From Mycobacterium sp. ACS4054 (GTDB lineage: Bacteria > Actinomycetota > Actinomycetes > Mycobacteriales > Mycobacteriaceae), in NCBI RefSeq assembly GCF_001667275.1, contig NZ_LZHV01000073.1, forward strand, positions 1 through 64,000: 64,000 bases of DNA, given 5' to 3'. The translations under genes were made by a program, and so were the position numbers. The notes beneath the pieces are model-generated. The model worked only from the letters and a program-made list of their open reading frames with translations. It had not been told where the DNA came from and did no database searches. How positions within the stretch are numbered: position 1 is the first letter of the stretch; each line of letters starts with the position of its first letter. Below are positions 8,438 to 17,148 of the stretch, piece after piece.

Positions 8438-10648
8438 ATGCCGATCGCTATCACTCCTGAGCATCAAGACCTGGCCGATTCGGTGCGGTCCCTGGTGGCG
8501 CGCATCGCGCCGTCCGAGGCGTTGCACGCGGCAATGGAAACCCCGATCGACAATCCCCCGCCGTACTGGCAGGCGGCGGCCGAGCAGGGTCTGCAGGGCC
8601 TGCATCTGGCCGAGTCGGTGGGCGGGCAGGGCTTCGGCATCCTCGAGTTGGCCATCGTGCTGGCCGAATTCGGCTACGGAGCGGTGCCCGGGCCCTTCGT
8701 GCCGTCGGCGATCGCGAGCGCCCTGATCTCCGCCAACGACCCGAACGCGAAGGTGCTTTCCGAGCTGGCGTCCGGCGCCGCCATCGCCGCCTACGCGCTG
8801 GACTGCTGCGGGCTGACCGCCACCCGGCACGGCCCCAACGACGAAACGCTGGTGCTGCGCGGCGAGGTGCGCGCGGTTCCCGCGGCGGCGCAGGCGTCCG
8901 TGCTGGTGCTCCCGGTCGCGATCGACAGCGGCGAGGAATGGGTGGTGCTGCGCGCCGAGGAGCTCGAGATCGAGCCCGTGAAAAGCATTGACCCGCTGCG
9001 CCCCGTCGCCCACGTGCGGGCCAACGCCGTCGAGGTCGCCGCCGATGCCGCCCTGTGCAACCTGAGCATGGCGACCGCGCACGCGCTGATGACGACGCTG
9101 CTGTCCGCCGAGGCGATCGGGGTGGCGCGCTGGGCGACCGACACGGCGTCGCAGTACGCCAAGATTCGCGAGCAGTTCGGCCGGCCGATCGGCCAGTTCC
9201 AGGCCATCAAGCACAAGTGCGCGGAGATGATCGCCGACACCGAGCGGGCCACCGCCGCGGTGTGGGACGCCGCCCGCGCCATCGACGAGGCGCGGGAAAA
9301 CGATTGGGACACAGCCGGTTCCCACGTCGACTTCGCCGCCGCCGTCGCGGCGACGCTGGCGCCGGCGGCCGCTCAGCGGTGCGCGCAGGATTGCATCCAG
9401 GTGCACGGCGGGATCGGCTTCACCTGGGAGCACGACACGAACGTGTACTACCGAAGGGCGCTGATGCTGGCCGCCTCCTTCGGCCGGGGTTCGGAGTACC
9501 CGCAGAAGGTGGTGCACACCGCCACCGGCACCGGCATGCGGGCCGTCGACATCGACCTCGACCCCGACACCGAGAAACTGCGGGAGGAGATCCGAGCCGA
9601 GGTCGGCGCGCTCAAGGCGATGGAGCGCGACCAGCGCAAGGTCGCCATCGCCGAGGGCGGCTGGGCGCTGCCGTACCTGCCGAAGCCATGGGGCCGCGCC
9701 GCCGGCCCGGTCGAACAGATCATCATCGCCCAGGAGTTCACCGCCGGGCGGGTCAAGCGGCCGCAGATGGGCATCGCGACGTGGATCATCCCGTCGATCG
9801 TGGCCTTCGGCACCGAGGAGCAAAAGCAGCGATTCCTGCCGCCGACCTTCCGCGGCGAGATGATCTGGTGCCAGCTGTTCTCCGAGCCGGGCGCCGGCTC
9901 GGACCTGGCGGGACTGAGCACGAAGGCGACGCGAACCGACGGCGGCTGGCGCATCACCGGCCAGAAGATCTGGACCACGGCGGCGCAGCTGTCCCAGTGG
10001 GGTGCGCTGCTGGCCAGGACGGACCCGTCGGCGCCCAAGCACAACGGAATCACCTACTTCCTGCTGGACATGCACAGCGAGGGCGTCGAGGTGAAGCCGC
10101 TGCGCGAGCTCACCGGCAACGCGATGTTCAACACCGTCTACATCGACGACGTGTTCGTGCCCGACGAATGCGTGCTCGGCGAAGTGAACCGGGGTTGGGA
10201 GGTCAGCCGCAATACCCTTACCGCGGAACGGGTTTCGATCGGCAGCAGTGAGGCGAACTTCCTGGCCACGCTGGGGCAGTTCGTCGACTTCGTTCGCGAG
10301 GGGCAATTCGACCCGGTCGCGCAGCACCGGGCGGGCCAGTTGATCGCCGAGGGCCACGCCGCAAAGGTGCTGAACCTGCGCTCGACGCTGCTGACCTTGG
10401 CCGGCGGCGACGCCATGCCGTCGGCGGCGATCTCCAAGCTGCTGTCGATGCGCACCGGGCAGGGATACGCCGAGTTCGCGGTGTCCTCGTTCGGCACCGA
10501 CGCCGCGATCGGCGGCACGGACGAACCGGCCGGCATGTGGGGCGAATACCTGTTGGCCAGCCGCGCAACCACGATCTACGGGGGCACCTCCGAGGTGCAG
10601 TTGAACATCATCGCCGAGCGGCTGCTCGGGCTTCCCCGCGATCCCTAA
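8438..10648 (+). CDS. fadE6: Acyl-CoA dehydrogenase with two fused ACAD domains, FadE6
   Basis: The 736-residue protein is a tandem fusion. Residues 1 to about 380 form a first acyl-CoA dehydrogenase unit, with IREQFGRPIGQFQAIKHK and the C-terminal GGIGFTWEHDTNVYYRRA block. Residues from about 390 to 736 form a second unit with FAD/substrate-site landmarks (QLFSEPGAGSDLAGLSTKA, GQKIWTTAAQLSQWGALLAR) and the terminal YGGTSEVQLNIIAERLLGLPR. Most ACADs are about 380 residues. Fused or paired subunits occur in mycobacterial steroid and fatty-acid catabolism. It would oxidise an acyl-CoA to the enoyl-CoA with FAD. The ATG at 8438 is preferred over the one at 8423 because GGGAAGG lies just upstream. 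It matches Rv0271c by order. Confidence 0.92.
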   Translation: MPIAITPEHQDLADSVRSLVARIAPSEALHAAMETPIDNPPPYWQAAAEQGLQGLHLAESVGGQGFGILELAIVLAEFGYGAVPGPFVPSAIASALISANDPNAKVLSELASGAAIAAYALDCCGLTATRHGPNDETLVLRGEVRAVPAAAQASVLVLPVAIDSGEEWVVLRAEELEIEPVKSIDPLRPVAHVRANAVEVAADAALCNLSMATAHALMTTLLSAEAIGVARWATDTASQYAKIREQFGRPIGQFQAIKHKCAEMIADTERATAAVWDAARAIDEARENDWDTAGSHVDFAAAVAATLAPAAAQRCAQDCIQVHGGIGFTWEHDTNVYYRRALMLAASFGRGSEYPQKVVHTATGTGMRAVDIDLDPDTEKLREEIRAEVGALKAMERDQRKVAIAEGGWALPYLPKPWGRAAGPVEQIIIAQEFTAGRVKRPQMGIATWIIPSIVAFGTEEQKQRFLPPTFRGEMIWCQLFSEPGAGSDLAGLSTKATRTDGGWRITGQKIWTTAAQLSQWGALLARTDPSAPKHNGITYFLLDMHSEGVEVKPLRELTGNAMFNTVYIDDVFVPDECVLGEVNRGWEVSRNTLTAERVSIGSSEANFLATLGQFVDFVREGQFDPVAQHRAGQLIAEGHAAKVLNLRSTLLTLAGGDAMPSAAISKLLSMRTGQGYAEFAVSSFGTDAAIGGTDEPAGMWGEYLLASRATTIYGGTSEVQLNIIAERLLGLPRDP

Positions 10649-10679
10649 CGCGCGCTTGGGCTTTGGCCCTGGAGAGGGC

Positions 10680-10712
10680 CATGCCGACCTGAGGGGTGGT
10701 CAGGCCGGCATG
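10680..10712. terminator. Hairpin terminator after fadE6
   Basis: A 13-bp stem with one mismatch (CATGCCGACCTGA / TCAGGCCGGCATG) encloses a 7-nt loop. It lies 32 bp after the fadE6 stop, between convergent genes, so it may serve both strands. There is no long T-run, which is usual in mycobacteria. Confidence 0.6.
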
Positions 10713-10790
10713 GGTCCCCCAAATCCCGTGGGCCGGTCAGCCTAATGTGGATCGGCACGCCAAGGCTGACCGGTTACCACGGGAGGTGGT

Positions 10791-11108
10791 TCACCACCAC
10801 CAGTTCCACCAGTGCCCGGGTGCCCAGAATCCGCGGTTGCCCGATACCCAACCACGGTGGCCTCCCCCGCCCCATCCGTGGCCGCCGCCCCATCCGGAGC
10901 CGCCATGACCCCCGCCTGGCCGGTCCGGAATGATTCCGGGTCCACCGGGCGCGCCGTGCGGACCGGTGGTGGTGAAGCTGGTGTGAGTTCCTGGCACAGG
11001 AGCGGCGTGGGCCACGGGGCCGGCACCGCACAGCAGCGCCCCGGCCATCGCGGATGCCCCGACCGCGCCCACCGCCGCGTGGCGCAGCGGTCGTGACGAG
11101 ATCATCAT
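10791..11108 (-). CDS. Small secreted Gly/His/Trp-rich protein
   Basis: A 105-residue protein. A clear Sec signal peptide covers about residues 1-35, with hydrophobic core AVGAVGASAMAGALLCGAG and a likely AHA-AP cleavage site. The mature part begins PVPGTHTSFTTTGPHG and continues as a GGGHGGSGWGGGHGW-type low-complexity region ending in HWWNWWW. GAAGGAG just upstream supports the ATG at 11108; a second ATG follows directly. I know no function. The Trp-rich end suggests membrane, cell-wall or carbohydrate contact, which is only a guess. It is convergent with fadE6 and its promoter side opens onto an AT-rich stretch. Confidence 0.75.
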   Translation of the reverse strand: MMISSRPLRHAAVGAVGASAMAGALLCGAGPVAHAAPVPGTHTSFTTTGPHGAPGGPGIIPDRPGGGHGGSGWGGGHGWGGGGHRGWVSGNRGFWAPGHWWNWWW

Positions 11109-11144
11109 CGCCAGCTCCTTCCAGGACCCATGAAACCAACGTTA

Positions 11145-11400
11145 GCTAGAAGTTTCCCGGCAAACAACGCGACTATGCATTAATTATGCTGTGAATTATG
11201 TAACATATGACAAATGAATTTATATTTCACCTGAGTTCCATAAATCAGGATATTGCCCAATACTGACTAGAGGACTCAACCAAATTAGCTGTTCAAAGCC
11301 GATCTACTGACATACGGATCTCCGCTATTACGTATCGGCGGATTGTCTGAATTACGCATAACCGAGCCGCGCCGAACGCCCGCGGATCCTGCCATGGAGC
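11145..11400. other. AT-rich intergenic island
   Basis: In a window that is otherwise strongly GC-rich, a hand count of 11161-11340 gives 69 G+C in 180 bases, about 38 percent; the first 60 bases are about 30 percent. No gene is apparent. It lies between the divergent secreted-peptide gene and the small hypothetical gene at 11586. It could be a promoter region silenced by an AT-binding protein such as Lsr2, or a scar of acquired DNA. Confidence 0.6.
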
Positions 11401-11585
11401 GGGCGTGATTAGCAATTTATGGACGTTTGCTGGAGTTTTCCGCCGTGGGGCCGGTGGCCGCGAACGCCCGCGCGGCACGTTTGGGCCGGGGGCGCGACTT
11501 ACGGCGCCGTCGGTGGAAGAATCAGTATTGACACACTCGAGCGCTGATTTACTGATTGGCCACTCACCGGAGGACGACCGCCGCA

Positions 11586-11951
11586 GTGAACTTCAACCCC
11601 AGCCACATCGGACCCGGCGCGGGCACGGTGAGCGGCCCCGCGCCGTCGGCCGGCCCGTCCGGAGACGCCGCGCCCACCGAGCGCCTCACCGGGCTCGGCC
11701 AGCAGAGTCCCCAGCGGATGGTCGGCCAGCCCGCGGCCGGACAGGCCGGACGGGGTCAGCGGACGCGGCGCACCGTCGACCTCTCGGCGGCCACCCATCG
11801 CGCGCTCGACATCTGGCAGCGGGAGGCGGCCGATCGGCTGGGAGTCGCCCGGGTGACCGGACAAGAGGTCCTCACCGCGCTCATCGACCAGCTTCTGGTC
11901 GACCCCAAGCTCTCGGCACAGATCACCCGCGCCATCAAAGACCGGCGCTAG
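11586..11951 (+). CDS. Conserved-looking hypothetical protein, 121 aa
   Basis: I do not recognise this protein. A Pro/Gly/Ala-rich N-terminal half precedes a basic, helical C-terminal half from RTRRTVDLSAATHRAL. That half looks like a small folded domain (DIWQREAADRLGVARV, TGQEVLTALIDQLLVD). It resembles the short DNA-binding or dimerisation segments of accessory partition or ribbon-helix-helix proteins, but no motif proves this. The GTG at 11586 is chosen because GGAGGA lies 12 nt upstream; the longer frame would need a TTG at 11556 with no ribosome site. It ends 9 bp before the fadD2 stop on the other strand. Confidence 0.6.
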   Translation: MNFNPSHIGPGAGTVSGPAPSAGPSGDAAPTERLTGLGQQSPQRMVGQPAAGQAGRGQRTRRTVDLSAATHRALDIWQREAADRLGVARVTGQEVLTALIDQLLVDPKLSAQITRAIKDRR

Positions 11952-11960
11952 CCCGCGGGG

Positions 11961-13640
11961 CTAGTCGATTTCCATCTCACGCAGCTCGCGTTTTAGGACC
12001 TTGCCCGTCGGGTTGCGCGGCAGCTCGTCGAGGAAGATGACTTCGCGCGGCACCTTGTACCTGGCCAGCTCCTCCCGCACGTGCTTTTTGAGGGTGTCCT
12101 CGTCGACATCGGAGCCGTCCTTCTTGACCACGAAAGCACGCAGCCGGTGTCCCCACTCCTTGTCCTCGACGCCGATCGCGGTGGCCTCGACGACGTCGGG
12201 GTGCCCGCTGAGGCAGTCCTCGACCTCGGCGGGGAAGACGTTCTCGCCGCCGGAGACGATCATCTCGTCGTCGCGGCCGCTGACGTACAGCAGCCCGTCC
12301 TCGTCGAAATAACCCACGTCGCCCGAGGACATCAGGCCGTCGACGATCTCCTTGTGCCCGCCGCCGGTGTAGCCCTCGAACGGGAAGGCGTTGCCGACGA
12401 AGATCCGCCCGACCTCACCCTGCGGCTTCTCCTTACCGTTGTCGTCGAGGATCTTCACCTTCACGCCCTTGACCACCGGACCAACCGTCGCGGCGTTCTT
12501 CTCCAGGTCCTTCGGCCCGGCGATGGTGGCGAACGCGATCTCGGTCGAGCCGTACATGTTGTAGATCACCGGACCCAGGTCCTTGAGGGCGCGGGTGGCC
12601 AGCTCGGCACCCAACTGCGATCCGGAGATGAACACGATCTTCAGGCTCGACAGGTCCGGCTTTTTGTCCATCTTCTCGATCGCGTCGACGATCCGGGACA
12701 GCATCACCGGCACCACGACCATGGCCGTCACCTTGTGCTTCTCGATGTCCTCGAGCACCAGCGGCGGCTTGAACTTGCGCCGCAACACCAGGGTCGAGCC
12801 GAGGAACATCGCGATGGTGCCGTGCAGAAAACCCAGCGCGTGGAACATCGGCGCGGGCAGCGAGGTCACCTCGTTGGCCTTGAACGGCACGTGCGACAGG
12901 ATCCCTCCGATCGGCGCCAGCGTCGGCGGGGTGCTGCGGTTGGCCCCCTTCGGCGTGCCGGTGGTGCCGCTGGTCAGGATGATGATCGACGAGTGCTTGC
13001 TCGCCTTCGGGGCGGGCTCGGAGCTGCTGCGCTCGATCAGGTCGGCCAGCGTCTCGTCCTTGCTGCCCGACGGCTCGTCGGCGTCGGGGTTGGTGCCCAG
13101 CGCGCGCAGGAAGCCCAGTTCCGGCTCGGCCTTGCTGACGGCCTTGGTGTACTCGTCGTCGTAGATGATCAGCTTGGCGCCCTCGCGCTCGGACACCTCC
13201 TTGATCTGCGGCCCGGAGAACTCGCTGTTGAGCAGGATGATGCGGGCGCCGACCCGGGCTGCGCCGAAGTAGGCGATCAGGAACCAGCGGGTGTTGCGGG
13301 CGAGGATCGCGATCCCGTCACCGCCCTTGACGCCCATCTCGATGAGGCCGTTCGCCACCGCGTGGGCGGCGTCGTCGAGCTCTTTGAAGCTGAACTCGCC
13401 GTCCTCGTCGATGCAGGCGGCCCGGTCGGGATGGCGTCGGGCGTTGAGCGACGGCAGCATGCCGAACTCGCCCCACTTGTAGATGTCGTTGGCCATGGCC
13501 GCGTAGTTCTGCGGCGGCTCCAGCCGGAACGCGCCCGCCTCGAAGATCTTCCGCACGTAGTGCAGTTCCGCCGAGCCGCGCTCCAAGTACTGCTGAACCT
13601 TGGCAACCGCCTGCCCGGGCAGGCCAATCAGATTAGGCAT
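11961..13640 (-). CDS. fadD2: Fatty-acyl-CoA/AMP ligase FadD2
   Basis: A 559-residue member of the ANL superfamily that activates fatty acids as acyl-adenylates and transfers them to CoA. The phosphate-binding loop LTSGTTGTPKG is near residue 220. YNMYGSTEIAFA is the acyl/AMP motif, SSGDVGYFDEDGLLYVSGRD is the ATP-binding and hinge region, and the catalytic Lys is in NPTGKVLKRELREM at the C-terminus. The ATG at 13640 (MPNLIGLPGQ) gives the length of H37Rv Rv0270. It is divergent from the primase-polymerase gene with about 59 bp between starts. Neighbouring fadE6 suggests a role in beta-oxidation. Confidence 0.93.
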   Translation of the reverse strand: MPNLIGLPGQAVAKVQQYLERGSAELHYVRKIFEAGAFRLEPPQNYAAMANDIYKWGEFGMLPSLNARRHPDRAACIDEDGEFSFKELDDAAHAVANGLIEMGVKGGDGIAILARNTRWFLIAYFGAARVGARIILLNSEFSGPQIKEVSEREGAKLIIYDDEYTKAVSKAEPELGFLRALGTNPDADEPSGSKDETLADLIERSSSEPAPKASKHSSIIILTSGTTGTPKGANRSTPPTLAPIGGILSHVPFKANEVTSLPAPMFHALGFLHGTIAMFLGSTLVLRRKFKPPLVLEDIEKHKVTAMVVVPVMLSRIVDAIEKMDKKPDLSSLKIVFISGSQLGAELATRALKDLGPVIYNMYGSTEIAFATIAGPKDLEKNAATVGPVVKGVKVKILDDNGKEKPQGEVGRIFVGNAFPFEGYTGGGHKEIVDGLMSSGDVGYFDEDGLLYVSGRDDEMIVSGGENVFPAEVEDCLSGHPDVVEATAIGVEDKEWGHRLRAFVVKKDGSDVDEDTLKKHVREELARYKVPREVIFLDELPRNPTGKVLKRELREMEID

Positions 13641-13699
13641 GAATCCCACCCTATGTGACGTCCGTCGCATTACCAGGGGTATGTACCCATCGACTTACG

Positions 13700-14953
13700 A
13701 TGATGAACATGACCGGTCCGGCGGTACTGGAAGTGGCCGGACACCGGGTCACCATCACCCATCCCGACAGGGTGGTTTTCGGGGCGCACGACGGTTCGGG
13801 GCCGCACACCAAGTTGGACCTGGTCCGCTACTACCTGTCCGTCGCCGACGGGGCGCTGCGCGGCGTCGCCGGGCGGCCCATGATCCTCAAACGCTTCGTC
13901 AAGGGCATCACCGAGGAGGCCGTCTTCCAGAAGCGCGCGCCGCAGAACCGGCCCGACTTCGTGGACGTCGCCGAACTGCGCTACGCCCGGGGCACGTCCG
14001 CCGCGGAGGCCGTCATCCACGACGCCGCCGGCCTCGCCTGGGCGATCAACCTGGGTTGCGTCGACCTCAACCCGCATCCGGTGCTGGCCGACGACCTCGA
14101 CCACCCCGACGAACTGCGGGTGGACCTGGATCCGATGCCCGGGGTCTCCTGGGGGCGCATCGTCGACGTGGCCCTGGTGGCGCGCGAGGTGCTCGAGGAC
14201 TACGGCCTGGTCGCCTGGCCGAAGACGTCGGGTTCGCGCGGCTTTCACATCTACGCCCGGATCGCCCCGCGGTGGGAGTTCCGGCAAGTCCGGCTGGCCG
14301 CCCAGACGGTGGCCCGCGAGGTCGAGCGGCGGATCCCCGACGCGGCGACCAGCCGCTGGTGGAAGGAGGAGCGCGGCGAAGAGGTGTTCGTCGACTTCAA
14401 CCAGAACGCCAAGGACCGCACGGTCGCGTCCGCGTACTCGGTGCGGGCGACGCCGGACGCCCGGGTGTCGACGCCGCTGCGGTGGGACGAGGTCACCGAG
14501 CGCCGCCCCGAGGAGTTCACCATTGACACGGTGCCCGAGCGGTTCGCCGCTCTGGGCGACCCGTGGGAGGGCATGGACGACGCCGTCGGTGACCTAAACC
14601 GGCTGCTGGTGCTGGCCGAGGAGATGGGCCCTCCGGAGCGGGCGCCCAGGGGATCCGGCGCCAGCTTGGCCGGGCGGCGCAGGTCGGTGATGCCGCTCAT
14701 CGAGATCGCCCGCACCAAGACCAAGGACGAGGCGCTCGCCGCGCTGGACACCTGGCGCGGCCGCTACCCGGACGCGTCGCGCCTGCTGCAGCCGGCCGAC
14801 GTCCTGGTCGACGGCATGCGCGGGCCGAGTTCGATCTGGTACCGGATCCGGATCAACCTGCAGCACGTGCCGGCCGACCAGCGGCCTCCGCAGGAGGACC
14901 TGATCGCCGACTACAGCCCCTGGGAGGGTTACGGCGGCAGGCAGCGCCCGTGA
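13700..14953 (+). CDS. LigD-type primase-polymerase (archaeo-eukaryotic primase fold)
   Basis: A 417-residue protein with a LigD polymerase domain at about residues 10-300 and no ligase or nuclease domain. Catalytic-site features are the metal-binding DLD in RVDLDPMPG, GSRGFHIYARI with the conserved Ser and His, and the third acidic residue in EEVFVDFNQNAKDRT. Such enzymes add ribo- or deoxynucleotides during end-joining or gap filling. H37Rv Rv0269c corresponds by order. Starts at 13700, 13703 and 13709 are all in frame and none has a strong ribosome site; the first is given. Extra sequence after about residue 310 is not recognised. Confidence 0.85.
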   Translation: MMNMTGPAVLEVAGHRVTITHPDRVVFGAHDGSGPHTKLDLVRYYLSVADGALRGVAGRPMILKRFVKGITEEAVFQKRAPQNRPDFVDVAELRYARGTSAAEAVIHDAAGLAWAINLGCVDLNPHPVLADDLDHPDELRVDLDPMPGVSWGRIVDVALVAREVLEDYGLVAWPKTSGSRGFHIYARIAPRWEFRQVRLAAQTVAREVERRIPDAATSRWWKEERGEEVFVDFNQNAKDRTVASAYSVRATPDARVSTPLRWDEVTERRPEEFTIDTVPERFAALGDPWEGMDDAVGDLNRLLVLAEEMGPPERAPRGSGASLAGRRRSVMPLIEIARTKTKDEALAALDTWRGRYPDASRLLQPADVLVDGMRGPSSIWYRIRINLQHVPADQRPPQEDLIADYSPWEGYGGRQRP

Positions 14954-14960
14954 GGCCGCG

Positions 14961-16376
14961 CTACACCCCGGCCCGCGCTAGGGCGTTGGAGGCGCTCTTC
15001 TTGCGCAGGTAGCAGTACCAGGTCACCACCAGCAGGCCGAGGAAGAAGGCCACGTAGAACCGCAGCGCGGGTTCGATGCTGCCGAATTGGGACTTCGACC
15101 AGGCGTAGGCCAGCGGCACGACGAACCCGCCGAAGGCGCCGATCGACGAGATCACGCCCAGCGCGCCCGCGGCCTGGCGGCGCATGTGCACCATGGTGTC
15201 GGCATCGCCGCCGGCGAGCTCGCCCTTGATCATGAAGATCCGGGAGATCATCCGGTAGGTCGAGCCGTTGCCGATGCCGGTCGCGACGAACAAGAACATG
15301 AAGCTGGCGAAGAACAACGGCAGATTTCTGGCGTGCACCGACCACAGCGCCGCCGAGGCGCCCGCGGCCAGCATGACGAAGCTGGCGGCGGTGATGCGCG
15401 CCCCGCCGATCCGGTCGGCCAGCCTCCCACCCACAGGGCGGATCACCGACCCGATGCAGGCGCCGAGGAAGGCCCAGGTCAGGGCGATGTCGCCGCGGCC
15501 GAACACCGTCTTGAGCAGGGTCGGGAAGGCCGCCGAGTAGCCGATGAACGAGCCGAACGTGCCGATGTAGAGCAGCGACATCACCCAGGTGTCCCGGTGG
15601 CGCAGCGACTGCCAGACCGGCTTCACGTCGGCCTTGGCCTCGGACAGGTTGTTCATGAACAGGAAGGCGCACACCGCGGCCACCACGGCCAGCGGCACGT
15701 AGAACAGGCCGGCGCGCGAGAGCGCCACCCCGCCCCCCGCGACGACGATCGGCGGGATGATCTTCTGCACCACGGCCACGCCGATGTTGCCGCCGGCCGC
15801 GTTGAGGCCCAGCGCCCAGCCCTTCTCCTTCTCCGGGTAGAAGAAGGAGATGTTGGCCATCGACGACGCGAAGTTGCCGCCGCCGAAGCCCGCGGTCGCG
15901 GCGATCGCGACCAGCACGCCGAACGACAGCCCGGGGTGGCCGACCGCCCAGGCCAGCAGCGCGCACGGGATCAACAGCAGGGCCGCCGAGATGGTGGTCC
16001 AGTTGCGGCCACCGAACAGCGGGACCGCGAACGTGTAGGGCAGGCGCAGGAAGGCGCCCACCCCGCTGGGCACGGCGACCAGGCACAGCGCCTGGCTCGC
16101 GGTCAGCGCCCAGCCGGACGCCGACGGGTGCCCGTGGGCGCCGGCGGTCATGTGGACGACGACGATGCTCCACAGCATCCACACGCTGAACCCGACATGC
16201 TCGGCGAAGATCGAGAAGATCAGGTTGCGGCGGGCGATCGGCTTGCCGGTGGTGTCCCAGAACTCGGGGTCTTCGGGCCGCCAGTCGTCGATCCAGTGCC
16301 CGCCGCGGTGCGGTGGGCGCTCGGGCGCGGGGGCGAGGACCGGCGTGGTCGGTTCTGCGGGGGTCGTCACAGTCAC
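14961..16376 (-). CDS. narU: Nitrate/nitrite transporter, NNP family (NarU-like)
   Basis: A 471-residue major-facilitator protein with about 12 TM segments. The cytosolic N-terminus WIDDWRPEDPEFWDTTGKPI is shared with mycobacterial NarK-type proteins. The nitrate signature region GFGGGNFASSMANISFFYPE lies near residue 165, with another Gly-rich segment, VATGIGNGSTYRMI, near residue 360. It moves nitrate and/or nitrite across the inner membrane. It is the second NNP transporter of the window besides narK3. Position corresponds to Rv0267. It is divergent from a TetR gene across about 130 bp. Confidence 0.9.
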   Translation of the reverse strand: MTVTTPAEPTTPVLAPAPERPPHRGGHWIDDWRPEDPEFWDTTGKPIARRNLIFSIFAEHVGFSVWMLWSIVVVHMTAGAHGHPSASGWALTASQALCLVAVPSGVGAFLRLPYTFAVPLFGGRNWTTISAALLLIPCALLAWAVGHPGLSFGVLVAIAATAGFGGGNFASSMANISFFYPEKEKGWALGLNAAGGNIGVAVVQKIIPPIVVAGGGVALSRAGLFYVPLAVVAAVCAFLFMNNLSEAKADVKPVWQSLRHRDTWVMSLLYIGTFGSFIGYSAAFPTLLKTVFGRGDIALTWAFLGACIGSVIRPVGGRLADRIGGARITAASFVMLAAGASAALWSVHARNLPLFFASFMFLFVATGIGNGSTYRMISRIFMIKGELAGGDADTMVHMRRQAAGALGVISSIGAFGGFVVPLAYAWSKSQFGSIEPALRFYVAFFLGLLVVTWYCYLRKKSASNALARAGV

Positions 16377-16506
16377 GGTCCCGACGCTAGGAAAGGACTG
16401 TTACCGGTCTGCGTGGGCGCAGTTACGCCGGAGATACGTGGATCTCGCAGCGGCCATTCGCCCGTTGTCAGAACTTTTTGGGCCCGCGATGCGGGAGAAT
16501 TGCCGC

Positions 16507-17091
16507 ATGCAGGCGACTGACCAGCGGCTCGGGCTGCGGGAACGCAAGAAAATCAAGACCCGCCACGCCCTCCGACGCGAGGCGTTTCGCCTGTTCGACG
16601 CGAACGGTTACGCCGCCACCACGGTCGAGCAGATCGCCGAGGCCGCCGAGGTGTCGCCCAGCACGTTCTTCCGGTACTTCGGGTCCAAGGAGTCGCTGCT
16701 GCTTGCCGACGACCTCGATCCGCTGATTTTGGCGGCGTTCGACGCCCAGCCGCCCGATCTGTCACCGAGCCAGGCCATCCGGCGGGCCTACGCCACCACC
16801 ATGGCCGGCCTGTCCCCCGAGCAACTCGAGTTCGAGAACACCCGCCAGCGGCTGATCTTCTCGATACCCGAACTCAAGGCCGCCCTCTACGACGAGTACT
16901 ACCGCACCGTGAACGTCATGGCGGAGGCGATCGGTCGCCGAATAGGCCGTAGCGCAACCGATTTCGACGTTCGGGTATTCGTCGGCGCGATGGTCGGCGC
17001 TATGATGGCGGCCTTCGACAGCGCGCCGAAGACGGCCGACACCATCTATCGGGCCCTGGACTTCCTGGATGCCGGCATGCCGCTGGATTGA
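16507..17091 (+). CDS. TetR family transcriptional regulator
   Basis: A 194-residue regulator. The helix-turn-helix is near residues 12-60 (REAFRLFDANGYAATTVEQI, then VSPSTFFRYFGSKESLLL), followed by a helical sensor domain. The ATG at 16507 has GGGAGAA at a good distance; an in-frame ATG at 16489 would overlap that site. It lies between narU (divergent) and fecB2 (downstream, same strand, 57 bp away), where I recall oplA in H37Rv. Either neighbour could be its target. Confidence 0.88.
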   Translation: MQATDQRLGLRERKKIKTRHALRREAFRLFDANGYAATTVEQIAEAAEVSPSTFFRYFGSKESLLLADDLDPLILAAFDAQPPDLSPSQAIRRAYATTMAGLSPEQLEFENTRQRLIFSIPELKAALYDEYYRTVNVMAEAIGRRIGRSATDFDVRVFVGAMVGAMMAAFDSAPKTADTIYRALDFLDAGMPLD

Positions 17092-17148
17092 GCGGCGCAA
17101 CCGCGCGGCGACGGGCGCCGCGGGCGCGCGACGCGCTAATCTCACGCG

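Noticed and set aside
8261..10357. 698-codon frame antisense to fadE6
   Set aside because: Composition of a shadow frame and no ribosome site; the sense frame encodes two clear ACAD domains.
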